Part shown: positions 34,761 through 44,384 of the stretch, piece after piece | Numbering within the stretch: position 1 is the first letter of the stretch | How the letters are laid out: every line of letters begins with the position of its first letter | NCBI GenBank assembly: GCA_963721385.1 | Contig: CAVRJB010000019.1 | Location: forward strand, 310,001-374,000 | Length of the DNA: 64,000 nt | Source of the DNA: DAOMFB01 sp963721385 | GTDB taxonomy: Bacteria; Acidobacteriota; Thermoanaerobaculia; UBA5066 | Direction of reading: 5' to 3' | Notes under the pieces: model-generated | What the model saw: only the letters and a program-made list of their open reading frames with translations | Told to the model about the DNA's origin: nothing | The model's database searches: none | Translations under genes and position numbers: made by a program

Positions 34761-34784
34761 GGCCTGTCTCCTCTCGAAGTGGCG

Positions 34785-37700
34785 CTACTTCACCATCGGC
34801 ACGTACGCCCCGTCGCCGGTTCGCTCGCCGGGGTTGGCGCCGTCGTTGATGACGCCGTAGGCGATCCAGGGGGCGGTGCCCGACATTCGGGTCACCTTCA
34901 CCCAGCCGTTCGAGACGCCGGAGTTCCTGAAGAAATTGCGTTGGCTGCGCCCACTGGCCGGGGGAGAGCGGGACGGAGACAGGGTTCCCTGCCGGCACGC
35001 CGCCGGCGTCGCCGTCGTAGACCTGGAGCTGGAGGAGGATCGGCCCCGCCGAGTCGTTTCCCGCGTTCACGACGGCCACGTTCGTCCGGTTCTCGGCGTC
35101 GGCTCTCAGGCCGTAGAGATACGCCTCGGCAGAGGCCTCCTGGCCCGAGTAGACGCACGGCGTGAAGAGGCCAAACTGTCCACCGGTGGGTGCTGGCGAC
35201 TGCGAGGCGGTCCGTGCTCCCGCGAAGACGTTGTCGGCCGTCGTCCCGGAGACCGTGACGCGCAGCGCTCCGCCGTAAGACGCCGCGTTCTTCGCTCCGA
35301 TGTTGACGCCGTTCCGTCGGAGGAAGTCGATCGCCTCCGGGATGATCTGTTCGTCCATCGGGGCCAGCGTGACGGTGATCGTCCCGCCGGCGCCCGACGA
35401 AGGAGTGATGGACTCGACGTAGCTCAGGCTCAACGTGACGGTCGAGCCGCTCCTGTTCGCCAGGGTCAGCTCGCTCCGGAAGACCGGCGTCTCGACGAGG
35501 ACCGGCACGGTCAGCGTGGAGCCCGACGACGGCACTTCCGACGGGCAGGACGAACGACCCGTCGTTGGTGGCGTTGTCGTTGATGACGGCGTAGGCGCTG
35601 AAAGAGCCCGTCGTCGAGGATCCGCTCGATGGTCACCCAGCCTTTCGTGACCCCGGCGCCGTCCAGGATCTCGCGCGAGCCGTACTGCAGCCAGCCGTAC
35701 GGCGGCAGCGTCTCGGCGGTCCGGAAGACAACGCACCGACCGTCGCCCGCGCCGGAGCAGACGGTCACCTTCAGCGTCACGGGGTCGCTCGAGGTGTTGA
35801 AGACGGCCACGTTCGTCCGGTCGGTGGGGGTCGAGCGGAGGCCGTAGATGGTTACGGACGACGTCGAGGCTTCCGTCGCAAGAAGCCCGGAATAGGCCAG
35901 GCCCGCCCTGCCGATGGCTGCGGGGCAGCCGTCAGCGCCGCCGTCCGGGCGGTCACCGAGACGAGCTTCGGATCGATGGTGTCGGAGCCCTGGAACGAAA
36001 CGAGGAGCGTTCCTCCTTGCTGCGGCTGCTCGGTCGAGGACGGGATGGCGAGACCCTTGTCCCTCAGATACGACAGGACGTTGGCGATCTTCTTCTGCTC
36101 TCCCGGCGCGAGGCTGTCGGTCACGGTGCCCGACCCCTGCTTCGAGCCGAGCGAGGCGGTGTAACGCAACGAGACCGAACCGGCTCGTCAGTCCGTTGTT
36201 CGTCAGCGCCATCTCGGTCGTGTAGTGGACCGAGCTGCTCGACACGTCGAGGACGATGGGGAGGAGCCGGGTGAGAGTAGGACCCGCGGGCGGACTCGTG
36301 TGCCGTCAGAGAAACCGTCGTGATGCTCTGCGAGCCGGAGTCGTCGGAAGCCGTCAGCCTGGAAGACGTAGAGGTCCGGCACGTCAGGAGTGAACGTCGG
36401 ATTGCTGAATCGTCAGTCGAGGAGAGCGTCGCCGTTGAGCCGGCGGGGCGCTGGATCATCTGCCAGAGCCACGTCGTGGCCTGCTGCGGCGACGTGTCGA
36501 GCAGCCGAATCTGGCCCGTCAGGCCGGTCGAAGCGTCGATGGTGGCGGCGTCGGGAAGCGGACGCGCCGTTGTTCCCTTGCGGATGCAGTTATTGCCCAT
36601 ATCCGCTACGAAGACGTTTCCAGCGTCATCCGCGGCGACGCCCACCGGGTCCGAAGAACCGCGCTTCGTTCCCCGTCCCGTCGGCGCTCCCGGCGAATCG
36701 CGCCAGTCCGGCCACGGTCGTCACCGCGCCAGTAGCCAGCGTACGATCTTCCGGATCGTCTGGTTATCCACGTCCGCGACGTAGATGTTGCCGGATCCAT
36801 CCGCCGCGACGGCCTCAGGGTAGGCAAACCGCGCCGCGCTACCGACCCCGTCGGCGCTGCCGGCTGCTCGGGGCAAGGCCCGCCAGCGTTGACACCTCTC
36901 CGGTGGCAACAACGATCTTCCGGATCGTGTTGTTCTCGGTGTCCGCGACGTAGACGTTTCCGGATCGGTCCCAGGCGACGCCCGTCGGCTGGCTGAACCG
37001 AGCGGCGCTTCCGATGCCGTCCGTGCTGCCGTAGCTTCGCGCCAGGCCGGCCAGCGTCGTGACCTCGCCGGTTTCAACGACGATCTTCCGGATCGTGTTA
37101 TTCAAGGCGTCGGCCACGAAGACGTCGCCGGATCCGTCGGCGGCGACGCCGGCAGGGTAGGCGAACCGCGCCATGCTCCCCGTCCCGTCGTTCGTTCCGG
37201 GGACGCCGGCCAGACCGGCAAGCGTCGTCACCTCGCGAGTCGCCACGACGATCTTTCGGATCGTGCAGTTCTCGAGGTCGGCCACGAAGACGTTGCCGGA
37301 GCCGTCCGCGGCAACAGCGGCGGGGGATGAGAACCGTGCGGCGCTCCCGACCCCGTCGGTGCTCCCTTTGCTGCCCGCCAGGCCCGCCAGCGTCGTCACC
37401 TCGGCCGTTGCGAGGACGATCTTCCGGATGGTGTGGTTGTAAAGGTCGGCCACGTAGACGTTTCCCGCGCCGTCGACAGCGACGCCCGCAGGGCCGTTGA
37501 ACCGCGCGGTGCTTCCCGTCCGTCCGCGCTTCCGTAGCTGCTCAGGAGCCCGACTGGCGTCGGACGCTTCCTGTCGAAACGACGATTCTTCGAATGGAGT
37601 GGTTGTTGGAGTCCGCGACATAGACGTTTCCTGCACCGTCCACAACGATGCCTGTCGGCGAGTTGAACCGCGCGGCGCTCCCCGTCCCGTCTGCGCTTCC

Positions 37701-38520
37701 ATCGCTTCCCAGCGAGTCCGGCCAGCGTCGTCACCTCGCGGGTCGACACGACGATCTTCCGGATCGTGCCGTTCCGCGTATCCGCCACGTACACGCTTCC
37801 TGCACCGTCCACGGCGATTCGCCGATGGCATGGCCGAACCGCGCCGCGCTTCCCGTTCCATCCGAGCTGCCGCTCGCTTCCCGCCAGCCCGGCCAACGTT
37901 GTGACGAGCCCCGCAGGGGATATCCTGCGGATCGTGTAATTGCAGGAATCCGCAACGTAAACGTTCCCGGCGTCGTCCACGGCGACGCCTCTCGGCCAGG
38001 CGAAACGTGCCGCGCTTCCAGTCCCGTCGGCGTTGCCCGAGTTTCCCGCGAGCCCTGCGAAGGTTGTCACAGCGCCGGTCTTGACGTCGATCCTCCGGAT
38101 CGTGTGGTTAGACGTGTCGGCGACGTAGACGCTTCCGGAACGGTCCGCCGCGACGCCGTTCGGCTGGTTGAACCGTGCGGCGTTTCCGGTCCCGTCGACG
38201 TTGCCCGAGCTTCCCGCGAGTCCCGCGAGGGTTGTCACCGATGCCGGTCTTGGCGTCGATCCTCCGGATCGTGAGGTTAAGCGTGTCAGCGACATAGACG
38301 CTTCCGGAACCATCCGCCGCAACGCCGTACGGCCAATAGAACCGTGCGGCGCTGCCTGACCCGTCCGCGCTGCCGTTGACTTCCCGCCAGCCCGGCCAGC
38401 GTTAGACCGTGAGCGGCTGGGCGTTCGGCAGCCGACAGCGAGGAGGTCGCGACGAGGACGACGCAGGACTCCGGGCGTGGTCGGTCGGGCGAAACGGAGA
38501 ACTTGGGGCCGTTCGGAGAA
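34785..38520 (-). pseudogene. NHL-repeat/PKD/Ig-like secreted protein, heavily frame-disrupted
   Basis: One large gene split over all three minus frames. From its 5' end it encodes about eleven NHL repeats of ~56 residues (pattern ARFxxPxGVAxDGxGNVYVADxxNxTIRKI), which form propellers. A PKD-like domain follows (TSPQQATTWLWQMIQRPAGS, TPDVPDLYVF, LTASDDSGSQSITTVSLTAH). Then comes a C-terminal module paralogous to that of the gene at 30358-33399 (KQGSGTVTDSLAPGEQKKIA, FRSELTLANRSGSTVTLSLS, ENRTNVAVVNAGNDSAGPIL). The end VPMVK is followed by TAG at 34785-34787. The exact start is not determinable; a signal-like stretch reading SCVVLVATSSLSAA lies near 38440. At least a dozen frame changes make assembly errors likely, but decay is not excluded. 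Confidence 0.6.
36570..38380 (-). repeat. tandem NHL-encoding repeats, ~168-bp period, about 11 copies
   Basis: The CTTCCGGATCGTG-type sequence encoding TIRKI recurs at about 37421, 37254, 37085, 36917 and 36751 with 166-169 bp spacing, and continues less regularly to about 38270. Each unit encodes one NHL blade. High mutual similarity favours assembly collapse or slippage. Confidence 0.75.
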
Positions 38521-38576
38521 GATCACAGATCTCTCCCCTCCCGGTTTCCCCCCAGAGAACCGCTGAACTATTGATC

Positions 38577-39176
38577 TCATCTTACGCGCTCCAATGACGC
38601 GGCGTTACGCGCGGGAGCGGCCGTGGTCGACCAGTCGAAGCGTGTCGCCTGGGAGTTGTCGAACATGTGTTTGAAGCTGTTGTCGACCGCGATGATGGCG
38701 ATGGCGATGCCGACGATGCCGAGGCCGACCCCGACGACCGCCGCCGTCGGGAACTTGCTGAGGACGATCCGGGCCTGGGCCTTCTCGCCCGGGCCGAGCT
38801 TGAGCGTGTCCTTGTCCGAGCCCGCGGAGTTTCCCGACGCGTCGCCCGGCTTCGGGCCCCATTCGACGTTCAGCCGGTATCGGCCGGGCGCGAGTCCGTC
38901 GACCGACCAGGCGTTGCCGGTTCCTTCGCGCACCGGGACGGTCGCGGATTGCCGGTCGTCGAAGAGCTTCCACGCGAGTGTCCGCTGGGAGAGGACGTCC
39001 TTGCGGGAGTCCGAGACGGACTCGAAGACTTTCGCCTCGAGGGTGGCCGTTTCGGTCGTCGTCGTCGTGACGCGGACGACCTCGGTCGAGACACAGGCGT
39101 CGAAGGTGAGGGGGGCGAGCGCGACGATCAGGCAGCGGGCGGTCGCGCGTCTCAGGGTCCCGAGCGGAGCGTCCAT
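38577..39176 (-). CDS. putative lipoprotein with Ig/carboxypeptidase-regulatory-like domain
   Basis: A 199-residue protein. GGAGGAG precedes ATG 39176. The N-terminal signal ends in ALAPLTFDACVSTEV, a lipobox-like LTFDAC. The middle has TTTTTETATLEAKVFES and NAWSVDGLAPGRYRLNVEWG, a beta-sandwich resembling CarboxypepD-regulatory domains. Near the C-terminus is a hydrophobic helix (AAVVGVGLGIVGIAIAIIAV). The combination suggests an envelope protein. Function unknown. It lies 3' to the NHL gene's 5' end on the same strand. Confidence 0.7.
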   Translation of the reverse strand: MDAPLGTLRRATARCLIVALAPLTFDACVSTEVVRVTTTTTETATLEAKVFESVSDSRKDVLSQRTLAWKLFDDRQSATVPVREGTGNAWSVDGLAPGRYRLNVEWGPKPGDASGNSAGSDKDTLKLGPGEKAQARIVLSKFPTAAVVGVGLGIVGIAIAIIAVDNSFKHMFDNSQATRFDWSTTAAPARNAASLERVR

Positions 39177-39384
39177 GGCGACTCCTCCTGCTTCGGAATC
39201 GCAACGCGCGGACCAGGGGCGCGCCGAGCCGGCCCGGTTGCCGTCCCCCGAGCTATCCCGAGTGAATGGAGGAGTTGTCGGAAGGCGCCGGCTTCCACGC
39301 GCCGGCGGCGGCCGGGCCTTCGCCTATCCGATTGGTGAGACGCCTATCGGGTCGGTGAGCGGGAGCCCGGGTCCGGTGAGCCGG

Positions 39385-39774
39385 CTAGCGCCGCTTCTTC
39401 TTCGGCGTCAGCGCCATCACGGGCTTGCGGGCGTCGGGCGGGAAGAAGACGAGGAACTCGTGCGCGTCGCCCGGCTTCCAGCCGTTCGCCGCGTCGGAGA
39501 GGATCTCGAGGTAGGTCTTGAGCTCCTTCTTCGGGAGGCCCGGCAGGTGCTCGTGGACGAGGGCGACCGTCTTCTCCGGAATCCAGGAAAGATCGCGGAG
39601 GCACTCTTCCAGCGCGTCCCAGTTGTGCCCGAAGTGCTCTGGGAGTTTCAGGGCCTCGACGAGGGCGGCGAAGAGAGCTGCCTTGCTGCCGGCGCCCCCC
39701 TGAACGCGGGCAATGTGCCCTTCGCGGGGGACGGCCCGGGGCTCGAAGATGAAGGCGTCGCGGTCGATGCTCAT
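39385..39774 (-). CDS. barstar-family ribonuclease inhibitor
   Basis: A 129-residue barstar. The core reads AALFAALVEALKLPEHFGHN, then WDALEECLRDLSWIPEKTVA, with the family FGxNWDAL signature, and ELKTYLEILSDAANGWKPGD. Barstar binds the active site of barnase-like RNases with an acidic helix. It has no signal peptide, so it would protect the cytoplasm. The ATG overlaps the stop of the ribonuclease gene by 4 nt (ATGA), which is the classic toxin-first coupled pair. Confidence 0.92.
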   Translation of the reverse strand: MSIDRDAFIFEPRAVPREGHIARVQGGAGSKAALFAALVEALKLPEHFGHNWDALEECLRDLSWIPEKTVALVHEHLPGLPKKELKTYLEILSDAANGWKPGDAHEFLVFFPPDARKPVMALTPKKKRR

Positions 39775-40172
39775 CGTTTCCTCTCGTTCAAATGGCGGAA
39801 CGTCTCGTAATGGTCCGGCGTGTAGAAGACCTCGCCGTCTTTCCCGACGACGAGCCGCTGGGGCCCGGGGCCGGGGACGCCGGGCGTCGGGACGACGTAC
39901 TCGCGATACCAGCCGGACGGCATCTTCGGGAGGCGGCCTTCGCGGTTGCCGAAGACCGAGCCGTCGTGGCGGTAGGGACTCCTCTCGCCGCGCGCGATCC
40001 GGTCCAGCGTCGGGCCGAGGTCGACCGTCCCGTGAAGGACGGCCTTCCCTTGCTGGAAAACGGTGACGTTCGGCACCTCTCGCTGGGGGGCGGTGTATGC
40101 GTCGCCGCGGGCCGGAAGCGCCGGCCCGGCGAGGAAGGCAAGACCCAGAAGGGCCGCGAGAACGCGCCGCAT
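39771..40172 (-). CDS. secreted guanyl-type ribonuclease (barnase/RNase Sa family)
   Basis: A 133-residue exported RNase with a signal peptide (RVLAALLGLAFLAGPALPAR). The catalytic segment is SPYRHDGSVFGNREGRLPKM, then SGWYREYVVPTPGVPGPGPQ, RLVVGKDGEVFYTPDHYETF. By comparison with RNase Sa the general base is Glu91 (YREY), the phosphate contact Arg106 (GPQR) and the general acid His121 (DHYETF); all are present, so it should be active. Such enzymes cleave single-stranded RNA 3' of G. It follows the cox operon with a 13-nt gap and is coupled to the barstar gene. Likely a self-protected extracellular toxin, possibly with nutrient use. Confidence 0.92.
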   Translation of the reverse strand: MRRVLAALLGLAFLAGPALPARGDAYTAPQREVPNVTVFQQGKAVLHGTVDLGPTLDRIARGERSPYRHDGSVFGNREGRLPKMPSGWYREYVVPTPGVPGPGPQRLVVGKDGEVFYTPDHYETFRHLNERKR

Positions 40173-40185
40173 CCCGCGCAGTGTC

Positions 40186-40422
40186 TCAGATTCCGGGGCC
40201 GGGCGGAGCCGTCCGGGTTTCCCGGCGGATCAGGACGGCGAGCGTTCCGAGAACGGCGGGCGGGACGAGGAGGAACGCGCCGACGAGGGGCCAGACGCTC
40301 TTCGCCTTCTCCTCCGCCGCGCCGGCACAGGCCGGACAGGTGGCGAGGGAGACGCCCGCGTGGAGGAGGGCCGCGAGGACGAGAGAACCGCCGACGTGCC
40401 GCACGCGCGGATTCTCGCTCAT
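40186..40422 (-). CDS. small membrane protein of the cox operon
   Basis: A 78-residue protein starting at ATG 40422, overlapping the stop of the cytochrome c gene by 4 nt. It has two hydrophobic helices: GGSLVLAALLHAGVSLATCP and VWPLVGAFLLVPPAVLGTLA. Between them is a CPAC motif, which could bind copper or heme, or form a disulfide. The position at the end of an oxidase operon suggests an assembly or accessory role. Family not recognised. Confidence 0.65.
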   Translation of the reverse strand: MSENPRVRHVGGSLVLAALLHAGVSLATCPACAGAAEEKAKSVWPLVGAFLLVPPAVLGTLAVLIRRETRTAPPGPGI

Positions 40423-41294
40423 CGGGCCGCCGCGAGCCTCTTGCGGTACGCGGCCGCTTCGGGCGTCCCGCGGAGGTCGACGAGCGAACGGACGTAGTAC
40501 GCCATCGCCCAGAGATCCTCCTCCGGGAGCGATCCCTTCCACGACGGCATCGCCGTCCCGCCGATCCCCGCCGCGACGGTTCGGTAGAGATCGGGAAGAG
40601 AGGTCCCCGCACGGAGGTCGTCGCGCGTGAAATCCGGAGGCATCAGCTTCACGCCGTAGTCGGACTCGGTCAGCTTCGAGACGTAGGGGTTCTCGCGGAG
40701 CGCCGCGTCGCGGCCGACGAGCTCGCGGCTCGCCGCGTCGATCGTCCCCTTCGTCTCGTAGGCGGGATGGCACGAGGCGCACTGCGCGAGCCCGTGGTAG
40801 ACCTTCATGCCTCGCGTCTCGGCCTCGCGCCGCCGCACCTCGCCCCACGGGTCCGGCCCGGGGACGATCTCCCGGCCCGGCTTCCGCGCGGCCCACTTCG
40901 GCGAGAAGGTCTTGAGGTACTGGATCGCGTCGAGAAGGTCGCGCTCCGGGACGTCCTTCCACGGGAGCATCGCGGTGCCGTGAAGGCCGCCCCGGACGAT
41001 CCGGACGAAGTCCGCGTCGCGGGGGAGCTGGCCGCTCGGCACGGCTGCGAACTTGAAGACGCCGAGAGTGAAGTCGCGGGCCGGAGGGCGGAGGCCGATC
41101 GCGGCGGGCCCGCGGCCGTCCCCCTTCAGCCCGTGGCAGGAGAAGCAGTAGATCTCGTAGACCTCACGGCCGCGGTTCAGGCTGCGCGCAGAGGCCGTCT
41201 CCCCGCCGAGGACCATCGGCTTCGTAAAGGCCGGCCTCCCGCCGCAGCCGGCAAGGAGGAAGGCGAGCGCGAGGGAGAGCGGGACTCGCGTCAT
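40419..41294 (-). CDS. diheme cytochrome c lipoprotein
   Basis: A 291-residue periplasmic electron carrier. The signal ends in LAFLLAGCGGRPAF (lipobox LAGC), so it is probably lipid-anchored. Two c-type heme sites are seen: IYCFSCHGLKGDGRGPAAIG (CFSCH) and GLAQCASCHPAYETKG (CASCH). Each is followed by Met-containing segments (LHGTAMLPWKDVPERDLLDA and GGTAMPSWKGSLPEEDLWAM), which are expected axial-ligand regions. It lies within the oxidase operon with 4-nt overlaps on both sides and probably feeds electrons to the CuA centre of subunit II. Confidence 0.95.
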   Translation of the reverse strand: MTRVPLSLALAFLLAGCGGRPAFTKPMVLGGETASARSLNRGREVYEIYCFSCHGLKGDGRGPAAIGLRPPARDFTLGVFKFAAVPSGQLPRDADFVRIVRGGLHGTAMLPWKDVPERDLLDAIQYLKTFSPKWAARKPGREIVPGPDPWGEVRRREAETRGMKVYHGLAQCASCHPAYETKGTIDAASRELVGRDAALRENPYVSKLTESDYGVKLMPPDFTRDDLRAGTSLPDLYRTVAAGIGGTAMPSWKGSLPEEDLWAMAYYVRSLVDLRGTPEAAAYRKRLAAAR

Positions 41295-41861
41295 GCGACG
41301 TAGACCGCGAGGAAGATGAGAAGCCAGACGGCCGCCATGAAGCTCCAGTACATGGCCGTGACACGGCCGCGCCCCTCGAACGCGGGCCGGCCCGCGAGCG
41401 GAAGCAGGACCACCAGGGCCACGAGGCCCCCGGCGACGTGGAGCGCGTGGAGCGCCGTCAGCGCGTAGAAGAGGGATCCGGCGACCCCCGACGAGGCGGT
41501 GAAGCCCGAGCGCCAGAGCGGAATCCAGACGGCGAGCTGCAGGGCGAGGAAGAGGGCACCGAGCGCGAGCGTGCCGAGGAGACCGCGGACGCGCGCCCCG
41601 ACCTTTCCGGCCTTCAGGCCGAACCGGAGGACGAAGACGCTGGCGACGAGGACCGCCGCGTTGAACGCCGGCAGCGCGACGGGGAGCCGCGGCGTCCCCT
41701 CGGGCGGCCATTCGGGCGCGCGGAGCCGGAGCGCCGCCCAGGCGAAGAAGAAGCTCGCGAAGAGCATTGCCCACGAGCCGAGCGCGATGAGCATCCCGAC
41801 GGCGGCCGTCTTCCGGGCCTCGGTCCGTGGCGATCGCCGGCCCAGCCGGGACGGCGCTCAT
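41291..41861 (-). CDS. coxC: cytochrome c oxidase subunit III, 5' frame disrupted
   Basis: About 190 residues with five or so helices: LIALGSWAMLFASFFFAWAA, LPVALPAFNAAVLVASVFVL, LGTLALGALFLALQLAVWIP, YALTALHALHVAGGLVALVV and TAMYWSFMAAVWLLIFLAVY. The HALHVAGG motif is typical of subunit III. The start is best placed at ATG 41861 (MSAVPAGPAIATDRG), which overlaps the coxA stop as ATGA. One base too many near 41830 separates it from the main frame; without it the sequence runs RKTAAVGMLIALGSW. ATG at 41794 is the alternative. Confidence 0.88.
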
Positions 41862-43532
41862 CGAACCACCTCGTCTTGGGCCAGCCAGTCCTTCCGCCGT
41901 GCGTCCGGGTGGCCCAGCTCGTGCGGCCCGCGGACGACGGACGGGAGCGTCTCGAAGTTCTCTTCGGAAGGCGGCGACGGGACCGTCCACTCGAGCGTCC
42001 CGACCTGCCATGGGTTCGCCGCGGCCTTCGTCCCCGCGACGAGGCTCGTCAGGAAGTTCGCCGCGAAGAGGAGCTGCCCGGCGCCCGCCACGAAGGCGGC
42101 CCAGGTGATCCAGGCGTTCAGAGGCTGGAAGCGCCGGAGGAATTCGTACGTGTTCGGGTCGAAAAGGCGGCGCGGCATCCCGGCGTAGCCGAGGACGAGC
42201 ATCCCGCAGAAGACGAGGGTCAGGGGGACGATCGTCAGCCAGAAGTGCCAGCGCCCGAGCGCCGGGTCCAGCTCCTTCCCGAACATCTTCGGGAACCAGA
42301 AGTAGAGCGCGGCGAAGGCGCCGAGCAGGACGGAGGCCGCCATCGTCAGGTGGAAGTGGCCGACGACGAAGTACGAATCGTGGAGGTAGACGTCGGACGA
42401 AAGGGCGCCGAGGTGAAGCCCCGTCAGGCCGCCGAGGCCGAAGACGAAGACGACGCCGAGGGCGAAGAGCATCGGAACCGTGAATCGGATCGACCCCTTC
42501 CAGAGCGTCCCGAGCCAGTTCAGGAAGAAGACCGCCGACGGGATCGAGATCGAGCATCGTCAGCGTCATGAAGGCCTGGGAGAGGAGAGGCGAGAGGCCG
42601 ACGACGAACATGTGGTGGCCGTAGACGGCGGCCGAGAGGACCGTGATGGCGGTCATCGCGAGGGCCGTCGCCCTGTAGCCGAAGGCGGGCTTCCGGGAGA
42701 AGAACGAGAGGAGGTCCGAGACGACACCCCACGCCGGGAGAATCAGGATGTAGACCTCGGGGTGGCCGAAGATCCAGAAGAGGTGCTGGTAGAGGAGCGG
42801 GTCCCCGCCCCCTTTCTTCACGGCGGCGCCCGCGAGGAAGAAGTTCGTCCCGAGAACCCGGTCGAGGAGGAGGAGGATCAGGCCGGCCGAGAGGACCGGG
42901 ACGAAGAGCGCGTTCAGGACGGAGGCGAGGCCGAGGCCCCAGACGGTCAACGGCAGCCGGAACCACCCCATGCCGGGCGCGCGGAGGCGGACGAGCGTCG
43001 TCAGGGTGTTGATCGCCCCCATCAGCGTCGAGGTCCCGGTCAGGAGGATCGCCACGACCCAGAGCGTCTGTCCCGGCCCGGGCTGGCCGACGAGCGTCGA
43101 GAGCGTCGGGTAAGAAGGCCAGCCGCCCGAGGCCGCGCCGAGCGGGACGAAGAACGAGACGACGAGGACGATTCCCGCGGCGGCGTTCGTCCAGAAGGAG
43201 AGGAGGCTGAGCGTCGGGAAGGCCATGTTGCGCGCGCCGATCGCGAGCGGAATCACGAAGTTCCCGAGCGCGCCGATCAGGAGCGGCGTGACGGCGAAGA
43301 AGATCATGATCGTGCCGTGCATCGTGAAGAAGACGGCGTAGGCGTGGGGCGGCATGACGCCGCCGCTCGACGGCCAGAGAAGCGGCCCGAGGACGGGGAA
43401 CGGGACTCCGGGGCGGGCGAGCTGCCAGCGGATCAGCATCGCCATCATCCCGCCCCAGGCGAGGAAGAAGAGGCCGTACCAGAGGAACTGCTTCCCGACG
43501 ACCTTGTGGTCGCGCGAGAAAAGGCGGCTCAC
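41858..43532 (-). CDS. coxA: cytochrome c oxidase subunit I, frame-disrupted
   Basis: About 557 residues once one base is removed. The catalytic subunit of a heme-copper oxidase (A type) with ~12 helices. Ligand regions: AVFFTMHGTIMIFFAVTP (low-spin heme His), HLFWIFGHPEVYILILPAWG (CuB His and the His-Tyr crosslink Tyr), VYGHHMFVVG (CuB His-His) and FVVGHFHLTM (heme a and a3 His). The GTG start at 43532 overlaps the coxB TGA (GTGA). The frame shifts near 42554: dropping one G from CTCGATC gives MLISIPSAVFFLNWLG, the expected helix. Confidence 0.95.
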
Positions 43533-44257
43533 GGCACCCACTCCCAGCCCCAGAGCTGTTCCTTGTCGGCCGGGTCGAACCGGCGGGCCGCGTCGGCCTC
43601 GGCCTCGCCGAGCCACGCCTTCCACTCGGCCTCGGGCATCGCGACGAGCGTCCCCTTCATCAGGTAGTGCGCCCAGCCGCAGACCTGCGAGCAGACGATC
43701 TCGTACGACCCGGGCTTGGTCACGGTGAACCAGCTCCGCGTCACGAGCCCCGGGTTCGCATCGTGCTTGAAACGGAGGTTGGGGACGTAGAACGAGTGGA
43801 TGACGTCCTTCGACTTGAGATTCAGCATGACGGGGCGGCCGACCGGCACGCGAAGGACGTTGAGGGAAACGACGTCGTCGCCGTCGTTGAAGGTGCCGTT
43901 CGGGCCGGGGTAGCGGACGTTCCACGCCCACTGCTGCGGCATCACTTCGACCCGGACGACGCCGGGCCCGGACGGGAAGTTGAAGAGGTACTCAGCCGCG
44001 TCCCGCTTCGACATCCGGACGAGGTTCAGGTCGATGACGACGAAGACGAGTCCGGCGAGGGCGAGCGTCGCGGCGACGGCCCCTTTCCCGGTCCCGGTCT
44101 CGTACGCCGCCTTCCGGTTCCTTCCGGCGCGGTAGCGGACGAGGAGGACGACGAGCGCGACGCAGACGAGCGCGAAGGCGACGCCCGTCGCGATCGTCGT
44201 GTACCAGAAGACGTCGAGCGCCCGGTGTCCCTCCGCCGAGACGTCGGGCGTGATCAC
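43529..44257 (-). CDS. coxB: cytochrome c oxidase subunit II
   Basis: A 242-residue subunit with two N-terminal helices (TTIATGVAFALVCVALVVLL and VAATLALAGLVFVVIDLNLV) and a periplasmic cupredoxin domain. CuA ligands are all present: His in KDVIHSFYVPNLRFK, then SYEIVCSQVCGWAHYLMKGT with Cys, Cys, His and Met. First gene of the operon. The start is GTG 44257, but hydrophobic in-frame sequence (VAALFLAGLAPLFPARLLAS) lies upstream without a usual start codon, so the true start may be further up or hidden by an error. Confidence 0.95.
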   Translation of the reverse strand: MITPDVSAEGHRALDVFWYTTIATGVAFALVCVALVVLLVRYRAGRNRKAAYETGTGKGAVAATLALAGLVFVVIDLNLVRMSKRDAAEYLFNFPSGPGVVRVEVMPQQWAWNVRYPGPNGTFNDGDDVVSLNVLRVPVGRPVMLNLKSKDVIHSFYVPNLRFKHDANPGLVTRSWFTVTKPGSYEIVCSQVCGWAHYLMKGTLVAMPEAEWKAWLGEAEADAARRFDPADKEQLWGWEWVP

Positions 44258-44384
44258 CGGCGACGCGAGGAGGCGGGCGGGGAAGAGCGGCGCAAGCCCC
44301 GCAAGGAAGAGGGCGGCGACGTTGGGATCGTGGGCGGACCGGGTGTTCGTCAGAGGCTCGACTATATGGAATCGACCGGGGAGT

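Noticed and set aside
36570..38380. CRISPR-like regular repeats
   Set aside because: Units are ~168 bp, protein-coding NHL blades in the minus strand, with no spacers or cas genes.
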